Assembly: GCA_021802165.1 (NCBI GenBank)
Contig: JAKAAU010000010.1
Coordinates: 1-14,619 of the forward strand
Origin: Thermoplasmata archaeon
GTDB lineage: Archaea > Thermoplasmatota > Thermoplasmata > Thermoplasmatales > Thermoplasmataceae
DNA length: 14,619 nucleotides
Reading direction: 5' to 3'
Below are positions 6,104 to 12,850 of the stretch, piece by piece. Position numbers and translations under genes: made by a program. Below the pieces are notes generated by a model. That model worked only from the letters and a program-made list of their open reading frames with translations. It was not told the origin of the DNA and made no database searches. Position 1 is the stretch's first letter; every line of letters starts with the position of its first letter.

Positions 6104-7846
6104 ATGGAAACCACAAAAAAAAATTTAAGGGAACCAATTGTATGTGTGCTTGGCCACGTAGACCATGGAAAAACTACTCTCCTTGATGATATCAGGGGGA
6201 CTACAGTAGCTAAAAAAGAAGCCGGTGGCATAACACAGAAGATTGGTGCAACCGAAATTGATAAAAACACACTTGAAACAAACATTAAAAATTATTTTAA
6301 AAATATACAGGTAACTATTCCTGGATTATTATTTATTGATACTCCCGGGCACGTAGCTTTTGCAAATATGAGGTCTATGGGCGGGGCACTTGCAGACATA
6401 GCTATACTGGTTATCGACGTAAATGAAGGCTTAAAGCCACAGACAATAGAATCCATAGATGTTTTAAAAAAATATAAAACACCCTTTATAATTGCAGCAA
6501 ATAAAATTGACATGATACCTTATTTTGTTTCATCAAAAGATACATCATTCAAGGAAACCTTAAGTAAACAGAGGAAGGAATACGTTGATTTTCTTGATGA
6601 AAAGATTTACAAAATTATCAATGACCTTTATGTCAAAGGCATATCATCGGATAGATATGACAGGATTACTGATTTCACAAAATCATTCGCTATAGTTCCA
6701 ATTAGCGCAAAGCTGAATATAGGAGTACCTGATATTCTGATGGTTCTGACAGGGCTCGCACAGAGATTTCTGGAGGAGCACATACAATTTGAGAGCAAAT
6801 CAACCCGCGGTTCTGTTATAGAAATTAAAAAGGAAGGATCACTTGGAACGACATTAGATACAATACTGTACCAGGGTGTGCTCCACAAGGGCGATAAAAT
6901 TGCCTTAAATACAATAGCAGGGCCAGCAGTCACCAAGGTAAAGGCTATTATTGCCACCGGTAAAAAAGGTATGGTAGAAAAAGAGAGTATAAAATCTGCA
7001 GCAGGAATAAGAATACTTATAACGGACAAACTTGATGTGCTTTCCGGTACATCTATCATTGCTATTAAGGGCGGTAAAACAGACGCTGCTTTCAATGAAT
7101 TGATTAATGAATCAAAACCAGATATAAAACTCTCTGAAAACGGAATCACAATAAAGGCAGAGGCAATCGGTTCACTTGAAGCTATAGCCTATGAAATGGA
7201 ACAGAACAAAATCAACGTCAGGGAAGCGCAGATAGGGGATATAACTAAAAGAGACATAATCAACGTGTCTACATTAAACAACCCGCTGGACCGTGTAATA
7301 GTTGGATTCAACGTGAATACTTCCGGGGATGCAAAAGAAGCCATGGAAACAAATAACGCCAAAGTTATTTCCGGAAATGTTATTTATTCTATGATAGATG
7401 ACCTTACAAAATGGCTCGAATTCAAGAAGAATGAAATAGAAGAAGAAAAGAAAAATAATAAGCCAGTACCATCAAAGCTTGTAATCATGCCCGATTATAT
7501 ATTCAGGGCCGCAAAACCTGTAATTGTTGGCATTAAAGTTCTATCCGGGCGTGTTAAGGTTGGTGATAAACTCATAAATGGCAAGAATAAATATGCAGGT
7601 ACTATTAAGAGCCTCAGGGATGGAGATGTCAACCATCAATTTGCTGACAAAGGTTCTGAACTATCATGTGCAATTGATGGAGTCACTTTAAACAGGCAAA
7701 TTTTTCCAGACGAAGACCTATATGTTGATGTGCCAGAAAATGTAGTAAAGGAAATGAAAGACCAGGATATGGATCCTGATGTCAAAACTACAATGGAAGA
7801 ATTAATAAAAATTAAGAGAAAAGATGAGCAGTTCTGGGGATTTTAA
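6104..7846 (+). CDS. infB: Translation initiation factor aIF5B (IF-2 family)
   Basis: This GTPase helps join the ribosomal subunits and position the initiator tRNA. The 580-residue protein is of normal archaeal length, lacks the long eukaryotic N-terminal extension, and has no intein. The G domain motifs are G1 GHVDHGKTT (17-25), G2 GGITQ (41-45), G3 DTPGH (79-83), G4 NKID (133-136) and G5 SAK (201-203). Domains II to IV follow, including the second beta-barrel (about 465-540, with PVIVGIKVLSGRVKVGDKL), and the C-terminus is EQFWGF. The start is 2 nt after the ndk stop; GGT before the ATG is the only RBS-like sequence. It is the last gene of the operon and is followed by a T-rich region. Confidence 0.97.
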   Translation: METTKKNLREPIVCVLGHVDHGKTTLLDDIRGTTVAKKEAGGITQKIGATEIDKNTLETNIKNYFKNIQVTIPGLLFIDTPGHVAFANMRSMGGALADIAILVIDVNEGLKPQTIESIDVLKKYKTPFIIAANKIDMIPYFVSSKDTSFKETLSKQRKEYVDFLDEKIYKIINDLYVKGISSDRYDRITDFTKSFAIVPISAKLNIGVPDILMVLTGLAQRFLEEHIQFESKSTRGSVIEIKKEGSLGTTLDTILYQGVLHKGDKIALNTIAGPAVTKVKAIIATGKKGMVEKESIKSAAGIRILITDKLDVLSGTSIIAIKGGKTDAAFNELINESKPDIKLSENGITIKAEAIGSLEAIAYEMEQNKINVREAQIGDITKRDIINVSTLNNPLDRVIVGFNVNTSGDAKEAMETNNAKVISGNVIYSMIDDLTKWLEFKKNEIEEEKKNNKPVPSKLVIMPDYIFRAAKPVIVGIKVLSGRVKVGDKLINGKNKYAGTIKSLRDGDVNHQFADKGSELSCAIDGVTLNRQIFPDEDLYVDVPENVVKEMKDQDMDPDVKTTMEELIKIKRKDEQFWGF

Positions 7847-7849
7847 ATT

Positions 7850-7873
7850 TGTATTTTGATTAAAACTTTTTAA
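7850..7873. terminator. T-rich bidirectional termination region
   Basis: The 34 nt between the convergent stops of infB and the antiporter gene hold TTTGTATTTTGATT followed by the small dyad TTAAAACTTTTTAA. Both strands therefore present T-runs just past a stop codon, as expected for archaeal intrinsic termination. There is no GC-rich hairpin. Confidence 0.5.
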
Positions 7874-7880
7874 AGGAACA

Positions 7881-8801
7881 TCATGAGAATATAAATGTAT
7901 AAATTATAAGTACAACAGAAAATATCATCATCAATATCAGAGAGAAAAATGAATCCTGAAATGTCAATGTTCCTATGAAAGCGATTATTGAAAATAGTAT
8001 CGTTTCTTTGTATAATGTACTTCCAGTGATCAATCCTATTGAAACATTCTTTCTCTGGTCCTTCAGTGAAATAGACAGCATTATTATTTCCGGAAGTGAA
8101 CCAAAAAATCCGAGCAGGAAAAAGGATGATAGGAATGCAGTAATTTTCAAAACTTCAGATATAATAAGAGCAGCATCTATCATATTATAGGATGCCAGAA
8201 CGATAACTATAATCGCAAGGATTCCAAAATATGAAGGGTATGATTCTTCGGCCACAATAACATTTTTGCTTCCAGGCGATTTTGATTTTTTTATAACATA
8301 GAATAAGAATACCGCCAGAGTTATAAATCCTATATAATATGGAACTTTGATAAAATAAAATGATAATATGAGGAGTATTATTGCTGTTGCAGTGACAACG
8401 TAGGCGTCCAACCTGAATTTTGAAATACCTGATTTATAGTACAGTGGTATGAGGATAAAGAATGCAAGCAGGGTAATTGCATTTGAACCCTGTATGGTGC
8501 CAAAACTAACTGCCCCCTGGTTCTCAACTGCTGCCATCACGGACATTGCAATTTCATCCACGATTGCAGCAAATCCTACTATGAATAATCCCACGTATTT
8601 TTCAGAGAACGAAAAAGATTTTCCCACACTGTAAGACACATCAAGAAATATATCACCAGCCATATATATAGATGCCACAGAAATGGCTATGTCGGGAATG
8701 ATCAGAAAATTAAATGTTGTGGTTATATGGTACAATCCTATTAACAAATCTATAAACAATAATACAAAGGAAAAAGAAATTAAAATTATTTTTTTCTGCA
8801 A
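7881..8801 (-). CDS. CaCA-like (Na+/Ca2+ exchanger family) membrane protein, divergent
   Basis: This 306-residue hydrophobic protein has about ten membrane segments arranged as two halves, as in calcium/cation antiporters. The first alpha-repeat runs from GLFIVGFAAIVDEIAMSV (71-88) to FGTIQGSN (100-107). The second runs from FLLGFFGSLPEIIMLS, with GSLPE at 234-238, to GLITGST (262). The glutamates at the ion site are kept (E83, E238), but the usual S-x-P-E of repeat 1 is IVDE, and the Asn of GSN in repeat 2 is Thr262. The likely activity is exchange of Ca2+ or another cation with Na+ or H+; the substrate is uncertain. The start is a TTG at 8801, chosen because it begins the first membrane helix; the next in-frame ATG is 46 codons later. 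GTGAT overlaps the speD stop just upstream. The 4-nt gap to speD indicates co-transcription. Confidence 0.75.
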   Translation of the reverse strand: MQKKIILISFSFVLLFIDLLIGLYHITTTFNFLIIPDIAISVASIYMAGDIFLDVSYSVGKSFSFSEKYVGLFIVGFAAIVDEIAMSVMAAVENQGAVSFGTIQGSNAITLLAFFILIPLYYKSGISKFRLDAYVVTATAIILLILSFYFIKVPYYIGFITLAVFLFYVIKKSKSPGSKNVIVAEESYPSYFGILAIIVIVLASYNMIDAALIISEVLKITAFLSSFFLLGFFGSLPEIIMLSISLKDQRKNVSIGLITGSTLYKETILFSIIAFIGTLTFQDSFFSLILMMIFSVVLIIYTFIFS

Positions 8802-8805
8802 TTTA

Positions 8806-9198
8806 TCACAGCATCATCTGGGGATTTTCAATTTTTACATTTTCCTCGATTTTGCTGCCTCTCTCAAGTTTTTTATACTCTATGGATGTTGGATGCAGAA
8901 CATTCAAAAGATAATTAAATGCCCTATCTGCATTGCTATGCTCTCCACAGGTATATATATCAAGGGTTACAAGTCCATGTTCCGGCCATGTATGGAATGA
9001 AAGATGTGATTCAGCCAGCAAGGCTATGCCACTTGCCCCCATGGGCCGGAACTGGTAATACTGGGAAGATATTTCCGTCAGGTTACCTTCCTTAATTGCA
9101 CTTTCTATAATTGGTGAAATACCATCAGCGCTAGATATTAACTCTGAATCTACACCGTATAAATCCGCTATGATATGTACCCCTACTGCCACTTTCAT
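8806..9198 (-). CDS. speD: S-adenosylmethionine decarboxylase proenzyme (class 1B, pyruvoyl)
   Basis: The enzyme makes decarboxylated AdoMet, the aminopropyl donor for spermidine and related polyamines. The 130-residue length matches the bacterial/archaeal class 1B enzyme. Self-cleavage is expected between E63 and S64 in AESHLSFHTWPEHG; S64 would become the pyruvoyl group. The other active-site residues, His69 and Cys84 (DIYTCGEHSNADRAFNYL), are in place and correspond to S63, H68 and C83 of the Thermotoga maritima enzyme. Some archaeal paralogues of this family decarboxylate arginine instead, and sequence reading alone cannot exclude that. The ATG has a GGAGG 3 nt upstream. The gene is first in a two-gene unit with the CaCA-like transporter. 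Confidence 0.93.
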   Translation of the reverse strand: MKVAVGVHIIADLYGVDSELISSADGISPIIESAIKEGNLTEISSQYYQFRPMGASGIALLAESHLSFHTWPEHGLVTLDIYTCGEHSNADRAFNYLLNVLHPTSIEYKKLERGSKIEENVKIENPQMML

Positions 9199-9201
9199 CG
9201 T

Positions 9202-9222
9202 CCTCCATAATTTTTTGCACCT
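9202..9222 (-). promoter_or_regulatory. speD ribosome binding site and leader
   Basis: GGAGG (reverse complement of 9202-9206) lies 3 nt before the speD ATG. Two further Shine-Dalgarno-like motifs, GAGGTG (about 9217-9222) and GGTGA (about 9230-9234), lie upstream in the same leader with no start codon of their own. Confidence 0.55.
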
Positions 9223-9252
9223 CTACAATTCACCTTTATAATAAAGTATTAT

Positions 9253-9270
9253 TTAAATATTTATAAAAAT
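9253..9270 (-). promoter_or_regulatory. Probable TATA region of speD
   Basis: On the minus strand TTTATAAATATTTAAAT is centred about 64 nt before the ATG. This predicts a leader of roughly 35-40 nt that includes the RBS motifs. The surroundings are so AT-rich that the exact TATA box cannot be fixed. Confidence 0.35.
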
Positions 9271-9507
9271 CGGAAAAAATGTTTTTATTTACTTATAAAA
9301 ATAATACTGAATATACCGTGTTTAAATAACAAATAATACTAATATTATATAATTAATAATATATTATTTAATTCAGCTAATTTCTATGCGGATTTAAAAA
9401 ACGATATGGGGAAATTTTAACCTTTATGGAAACACAAATTGTATATATTATTCATTCCATGCTATTGTTGATTTCATTTTGTTATTTATTAAAAGTATGC
9501 ATTAATT

Positions 9508-10278
9508 TTATATATGCCTTAAATCAAGTTCTATGCCCGGATTTTTTGACTGCAACTCCCTTATTTCATTTAATGAAAAATGGAAAAATCGTTCTGATAC
9601 CACTATAGCCGTGGTAAATCCCCTTCTAGCAGCCTCAAATGCAGAGTTAATTGTGGCATACTCAAATTGTGGCCTGATATTTAAGAGATCAGTGATATTT
9701 TTTGCCATTTCGCCTATGATGCCGAGAAAATCAAAATCCATGCTTTCCAATGTGTTTTTAACAAGTTGTGAAATGGAAACCATATTATCTACTTTCTCAA
9801 CATTGTTTACTGCAAGTACCACAATCCTTGATTTTTTAATATTTATTATTTCCCTCACTGCAGTCACACCTGTGCATTTCCCCTTTACTGCCCGTGTTAC
9901 TGTAACTCCATGGGCTCCTCTGCCTGTATATGCCCCTGCATGCAGGTATCCTGCATTCATATAAAGTGACACATTCTGGTTCGCTTCAAAATTTTCATCG
10001 GATATAACTTCCCATACAAGGGAAGAATCTATGCTTATAAGGCTAGAATGAACAAAGTTTTCCATATAGTTTAAACCGTTGTAAAGAAAATCAAAACCCT
10101 CTTTTGTTATTCTATTTTCGTCATCAATAAATCCCTTGTTCTTTAGAATTTTCATATGGTAGACAACGCCCTGTATTGTAATATCAAGTTCTCTGGAAAT
10201 TTCAGATGGGCGTGTTTTTCCATTCTTTATATTAAGTAAAATCATCAATTGTGATATTAATGCCTGTTCTATTTTCAT
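9508..10278 (-). CDS. Winged-helix transcriptional regulator with C-terminal sensor-like domain
   Basis: Residues 1-65 of 256 form a MarR/ArsR-like winged helix: a helix starting near RPSEISRELDIT, the recognition helix IQGVVYHMKILKNKGFI, and a wing leading into RITKEGFDFLYNG. The C-terminal part contains a beta-rich block (NAGYLHAGAYTGRGAHGVTV, then AVREIINIKKSRIVVLAV) and an alpha/beta end (YATINSAFEAARRGFTTAIVV). From memory this arrangement resembles archaeal regulators such as the haloarchaeal DUF7839 type, whose ligand I do not know. It does not look like the ThiN-like domain of the archaeal thiamine regulator ThiR. It starts 47 nt after thiE on the same strand with its own TATA box and no RBS, so a separate leaderless promoter is likely. 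Position suggests, but does not prove, a link to thiamine or to its own expression. Confidence 0.8.
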   Translation of the reverse strand: MKIEQALISQLMILLNIKNGKTRPSEISRELDITIQGVVYHMKILKNKGFIDDENRITKEGFDFLYNGLNYMENFVHSSLISIDSSLVWEVISDENFEANQNVSLYMNAGYLHAGAYTGRGAHGVTVTRAVKGKCTGVTAVREIINIKKSRIVVLAVNNVEKVDNMVSISQLVKNTLESMDFDFLGIIGEMAKNITDLLNIRPQFEYATINSAFEAARRGFTTAIVVSERFFHFSLNEIRELQSKNPGIELDLRHI

Positions 10279-10280
10279 AA

Positions 10281-10321
10281 ATATGGATATAACTAAATAT
10301 TATATGTTTTCCCATATGGAT
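10281..10321 (-). promoter_or_regulatory. Regulator promoter with flanking ATATGGAT repeats
   Basis: A TATA box (minus strand ATATAATA, about 10298-10305) lies about 23 nt before the ATG. It is flanked by two copies of ATATGGAT, at 10281-10288 (next to the start codon) and 10314-10321 (just upstream of TATA/BRE). The second copy is within the 8-nt palindrome CCATATGG (10312-10319). Paired sites around TATA are a common arrangement for archaeal autorepression. Confidence 0.4.
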
Positions 10322-10325
10322 GACA

Positions 10326-10946
10326 TTAATTTTTTCCGTATTCAATTAATTTGCTTTTAAAATATGATACCTGGTCTTCTATATCATTATGTGAATATAT
10401 GGCAGAGACAACAGCAATTCCAGAAATCCCATATTTCAATACAAGGTCTATATTTTCCCTTGATATTCCACCTATAACGAATACAGGTATATTGATTGGC
10501 CCAATCCCTTTTAGCACATTGATATCACAGATAGTTGCATCATCCTTTGTTTTTGTCGGGAAAAATGATCCGAAAGCAACGTAGTCTGCTCCAAGTTTTT
10601 GATATAGCAAAGCATCCTTTATGCTGCCATAAGTTGAAACACCTATTATATGATCGGGATACTTTGATTTTACATAGTCAAATGGCACATCGTCCTTTCC
10701 TATATGTATTCCATCAGCTCCAAGTATATCCATTAAAACCGGATCATCGTCAACAATAAATGGCACACTATAATCATGGCAAATAGATGCTAATTTTTTT
10801 CCAATAGCAAGTTTATCCCTGAAAGTAGATGTTTTATCCCTGTACTGCAATATGTCCACACCACTTTTTATTGCCCTTTCAGTAGCATTTATAATCCAAT
10901 CCCCAGAATAATCCGGAGTAACAAGATAAAGCCCTTTTAATTTCAT
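10326..10946 (-). CDS. thiE: Thiamine-phosphate synthase
   Basis: ThiE joins HMP pyrophosphate to thiazole phosphate to give thiamine monophosphate. Starting from the ATG at 10946, the 206-residue TIM barrel begins KGLYLVTPDYSG and carries Q34-Y-R36-D37-K38, GADGIHIGKDDVP (76-88), GVSTYG, a GADYVAFGSFFPTKTK phosphate-binding stretch, and VIGGI. The frame is open back to an ATG at 10985 (219 codons), but that would lie inside the preceding gene. The ATG at 10946 forms an ATGA overlap with the preceding stop and fits the family N-terminus. At the position of the usual Asn-Asp pair, this protein has Asp-Asp (D66-D67). Many archaea use ThiN fused to ThiD instead; here a standalone ThiE is used. 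It is the third gene of the thi operon. Confidence 0.93.
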   Translation of the reverse strand: MKLKGLYLVTPDYSGDWIINATERAIKSGVDILQYRDKTSTFRDKLAIGKKLASICHDYSVPFIVDDDPVLMDILGADGIHIGKDDVPFDYVKSKYPDHIIGVSTYGSIKDALLYQKLGADYVAFGSFFPTKTKDDATICDINVLKGIGPINIPVFVIGGISRENIDLVLKYGISGIAVVSAIYSHNDIEDQVSYFKSKLIEYGKN

Positions 10947-11974
10947 TTTAATCCATCTTTTATTCCTTTGGTGATAGCCCCCCATAGCTGGTCGTCCTCC
11001 GGTCTAATATCCTCCTGCTTCCCATCCTTGAGGATTTTTATTCCCTTGGAATTATCAAGTATTTCCCCTATTAGGCTGGCTTCTATTCCGGAACTCTGCA
11101 AAATAGTTAGAAATTCCATGGCATATTGTTCCTTTACCGTTATCAGCAAAGTACCCTCGCTTATGGACCTTAAAGGGTCTATATTGAATAAATTGCAAAG
11201 TTTTTCTATATCACTGTCAATAATTATTTTATTGTAATCAACAGACAACCCATTTCCAGAGGCAATTCCAATTTCATAAATAGCATTTAATAAGCCACCT
11301 TCTGTTGCATCATGCATTGAAGTGATCCTTTCAGAAATTCCATATTCAATTGCAAGAGTTTCTTCACCCACGCAGGTCATTGTATAAAATTTGCCAATTA
11401 TGCTTTTATAATTTTCTTCACCTATATTATTCCTGACATACTCAGGAAATGTATTTGACAGTATAAGTGCAGTTTCCAGGGCACAGCTTTTTGTCATGAT
11501 TATTCTGTCACCCACACCGGCATTTTCGGTTGTAATGAATTTTTCGCCAGTACCCATCAATGTGATTCCGCCAACCATAGGGAATTCAACTCCATTGTAC
11601 CGTGCTGTATGCCCTGTTACAACTTCTATATTATATTTAATGCATTCTTCATTTATTACATCCCATATTTCCTTGAATTCATTATCAGTAATGCTGGATG
11701 GAAGATTCAGGTCAATACTCATATAAGAGGCAGGTATTCCAGAGGTATATAGATCTGACAATAGTATGTGGAACGCAAACCACGCGGCCTTCTTAAAGCC
11801 AAATGATTTATCTATGTATAATGGGTCAGTGGTAACTGCCATATACTTATCCCCTATTTTCACAATTCCCACATCCACACCATTTTTTGGTGGAACTACC
11901 ACTTCATCACGGAGAGTGCCAATCTTATTTATTATATTTTCCTCAAAAAATTTCCTGGATATTTTTCCTATCAT
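10943..11974 (-). CDS. AIR synthase/HypE-like protein in the thiamine operon (candidate ThiL function)
   Basis: This 343-residue protein belongs to the PurM/SelD/ThiL/HypE ATP-binding superfamily. The N-terminal half has VVPPKNGVDVGIVKIGDKYM, AVTTDPLYI and LLSDLYTSGIPASYMSIDL. The middle has VVTGHTARYNGVEFPMVGG and VGDRIIMTK. The C-terminal half has MHDATEGGLLNAIYEIG and DPLRSISEGTLLITV. This pattern is closest to the archaeal HypE-like group rather than to standard ThiL. True HypE ends in a Cys that is carbamoylated; here the C-terminus is GIKDGLK with no Cys, and no hydrogenase genes are nearby. Because it lies between thiD and thiE with ATGA overlaps on both sides, thiamine-phosphate kinase is the best guess. 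The family is sure, the reaction is inference. Confidence 0.8.
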   Translation of the reverse strand: MIGKISRKFFEENIINKIGTLRDEVVVPPKNGVDVGIVKIGDKYMAVTTDPLYIDKSFGFKKAAWFAFHILLSDLYTSGIPASYMSIDLNLPSSITDNEFKEIWDVINEECIKYNIEVVTGHTARYNGVEFPMVGGITLMGTGEKFITTENAGVGDRIIMTKSCALETALILSNTFPEYVRNNIGEENYKSIIGKFYTMTCVGEETLAIEYGISERITSMHDATEGGLLNAIYEIGIASGNGLSVDYNKIIIDSDIEKLCNLFNIDPLRSISEGTLLITVKEQYAMEFLTILQSSGIEASLIGEILDNSKGIKILKDGKQEDIRPEDDQLWGAITKGIKDGLK

Positions 11975-12759
11975 TTTATCGCCCAGAAATGTGAAAGTGC
12001 CCCATAACCTTTACCCATAGGAAATGAGTTTTCTATGGCCCCGTCTATATACTTTTTAGCCAGCTCTATGGACTCTGGCAATTTTTTTCCGGATGCAAGA
12101 TAGGACGCAATAGAAGCAGAAAGTGTATCGCCTGTCCCGTGAGTATTGTTAGTATTAATACGCCTGGATGGGAATTCATAATATTCGGAACCATCGTAAA
12201 GAATATCGGTTGAATAACGACTCCCGGCATGCCCGCCTTTTATCAGTACCGATGAACCTGTGTTTTCATAAATTTTTTTTGACGCAATTTTTGTGTCTTC
12301 TGAATTTCTAATCTTCATTGATGAGATTTTTTCGGCTTCCGGTATGTTTGGTGTAATTAATTCTGCAATTTTCATCAATTTAGTAATCATAGTCTCAACT
12401 GCATCTTCACGCAAAAGCCGGACATTGGTTTTCGAAATCATTACAGGGTCTATAACAATATTTTTTATTCCATATTGTTTAAATTTCTCGGTCACATCTG
12501 AGATTACAGGAGCGGAGTAAAGCATTCCTGTCTTCGCAGCATCTGTGCCAATATCCTCCATTATCGCATCAAATTGTTCGTTGATAAATTTTAAAGGGAG
12601 TTCATAAATAGATTTTACCGAAACACTGTTCTGTGCTGTTAAGGTAACTATTACTGAAGTTCCAAATACTTTCATAGCCGTAAACGTTTTCAAATCTGCC
12701 ATTATGCCTGCACCACCCCCTGAATCAGTGGATGCAACGCTCATCACTCTGGCTACCAT
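11971..12759 (-). CDS. thiD: Hydroxymethylpyrimidine/phosphomethylpyrimidine kinase
   Basis: ThiD phosphorylates HMP and HMP-P to give HMP-PP for thiamine synthesis. The 262 residues are a single ribokinase-fold domain: STDSGGGAGIMADLKTF near the start, TLTAQNSVSV, the TDAAKTGML segment, VIDPVM, TPNIPEAEKI, VLIKGGH, and the anion-hole motif NTHGTGDTLSASIA. In usual ThiD the last motif is GTGC, with Cys as the catalytic base; here residue 211 is Asp (codon GAT, 12127-12129), as in ordinary ribokinases. There is no C-terminal ThiN domain, in keeping with the separate thiE. The ATG at 12759 has no RBS but has a TATA-like element about 24 nt upstream. An alternative start at Met6 would also be acceptable. 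It is the first gene of the thi operon and overlaps the next by ATGA. Confidence 0.93.
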   Translation of the reverse strand: MVARVMSVASTDSGGGAGIMADLKTFTAMKVFGTSVIVTLTAQNSVSVKSIYELPLKFINEQFDAIMEDIGTDAAKTGMLYSAPVISDVTEKFKQYGIKNIVIDPVMISKTNVRLLREDAVETMITKLMKIAELITPNIPEAEKISSMKIRNSEDTKIASKKIYENTGSSVLIKGGHAGSRYSTDILYDGSEYYEFPSRRINTNNTHGTGDTLSASIASYLASGKKLPESIELAKKYIDGAIENSFPMGKGYGALSHFWAIK

Positions 12760-12778
12760 ATTTTAATTATATATTAAC

Positions 12779-12788
12779 AATATTTAAG
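12779..12788 (-). promoter_or_regulatory. TATA box of the thi operon
   Basis: CTTAAATATT on the minus strand is centred about 24 nt upstream of the thiD ATG. This predicts a leaderless or near-leaderless transcript, which leaves no room for a 5'-UTR riboswitch unless a more distant promoter is used. Confidence 0.45.
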
Positions 12789-12792
12789 CTAT

Positions 12793-12806
12793 CCGCATTC
12801 TTGCGG
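12793..12806. promoter_or_regulatory. GC-rich dyad between thiD and glycosyltransferase promoters
   Basis: CCGCA-TTCT-TGCGG is a perfect 5-bp inverted repeat with a 4-nt centre. It is the only GC-rich element in the 113-nt divergent intergenic region. It lies directly upstream of the thiD TATA box (about -34 to -47 from the thiD start) and 66 nt before the glycosyltransferase ATG. That position suits an operator or activator site. As RNA it would fold into a small hairpin, but it is probably not transcribed. Confidence 0.4.
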
Positions 12807-12840
12807 GAAATGCATACAAAAACAACTATGATAAAAAAGG

Positions 12841-12850
12841 TTTTAAATAT
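12841..12850 (+). promoter_or_regulatory. TATA box of the glycosyltransferase gene
   Basis: TTTTAAATAT is centred about 27 nt before the ATG at 12873, and there is no Shine-Dalgarno. This again points to a leaderless transcript. Confidence 0.5.

Larger units (their letters stand above)
9199..9507. other. AT-rich spacer upstream of speD
   Basis: This 309-nt gap lies between the end of the regulator gene and the start of speD. It contains the speD promoter on the right-to-left strand, an uninterrupted 34-nt A/T-only run (9340-9373), the direct repeat TTATAAAAAT at 9261-9270 and 9293-9302, and an inverted pair AAATAATA (9331-9338) / TATTATTT (9362-9369). Short ORFs there, such as a 60-codon one at 9426 on the plus strand, lack an RBS and run into the regulator's antisense strand. 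I see no gene in it. Confidence 0.6.

Noticed and set aside
9126..9208. Short out-of-frame upstream ORF (ATG at 9208 on the minus strand) overlapping speD, like eukaryotic AdoMetDC uORFs
   Set aside because: It has no RBS of its own, its ATG is only 10 nt before the true start, and its ATG-GAG is simply the Shine-Dalgarno region.
9426..9608. A 60-codon plus-strand ORF in the AT-rich spacer
   Set aside because: It has no RBS, its composition is typical of random AT-rich sequence, and it runs antisense into the regulator gene.
10947..10985. Upstream ATG for thiE giving 219 residues
   Set aside because: It lies within the preceding gene, adds a non-conserved basic stretch, and is poorer than the ATG at 10946 that forms an ATGA overlap and fits the family start.
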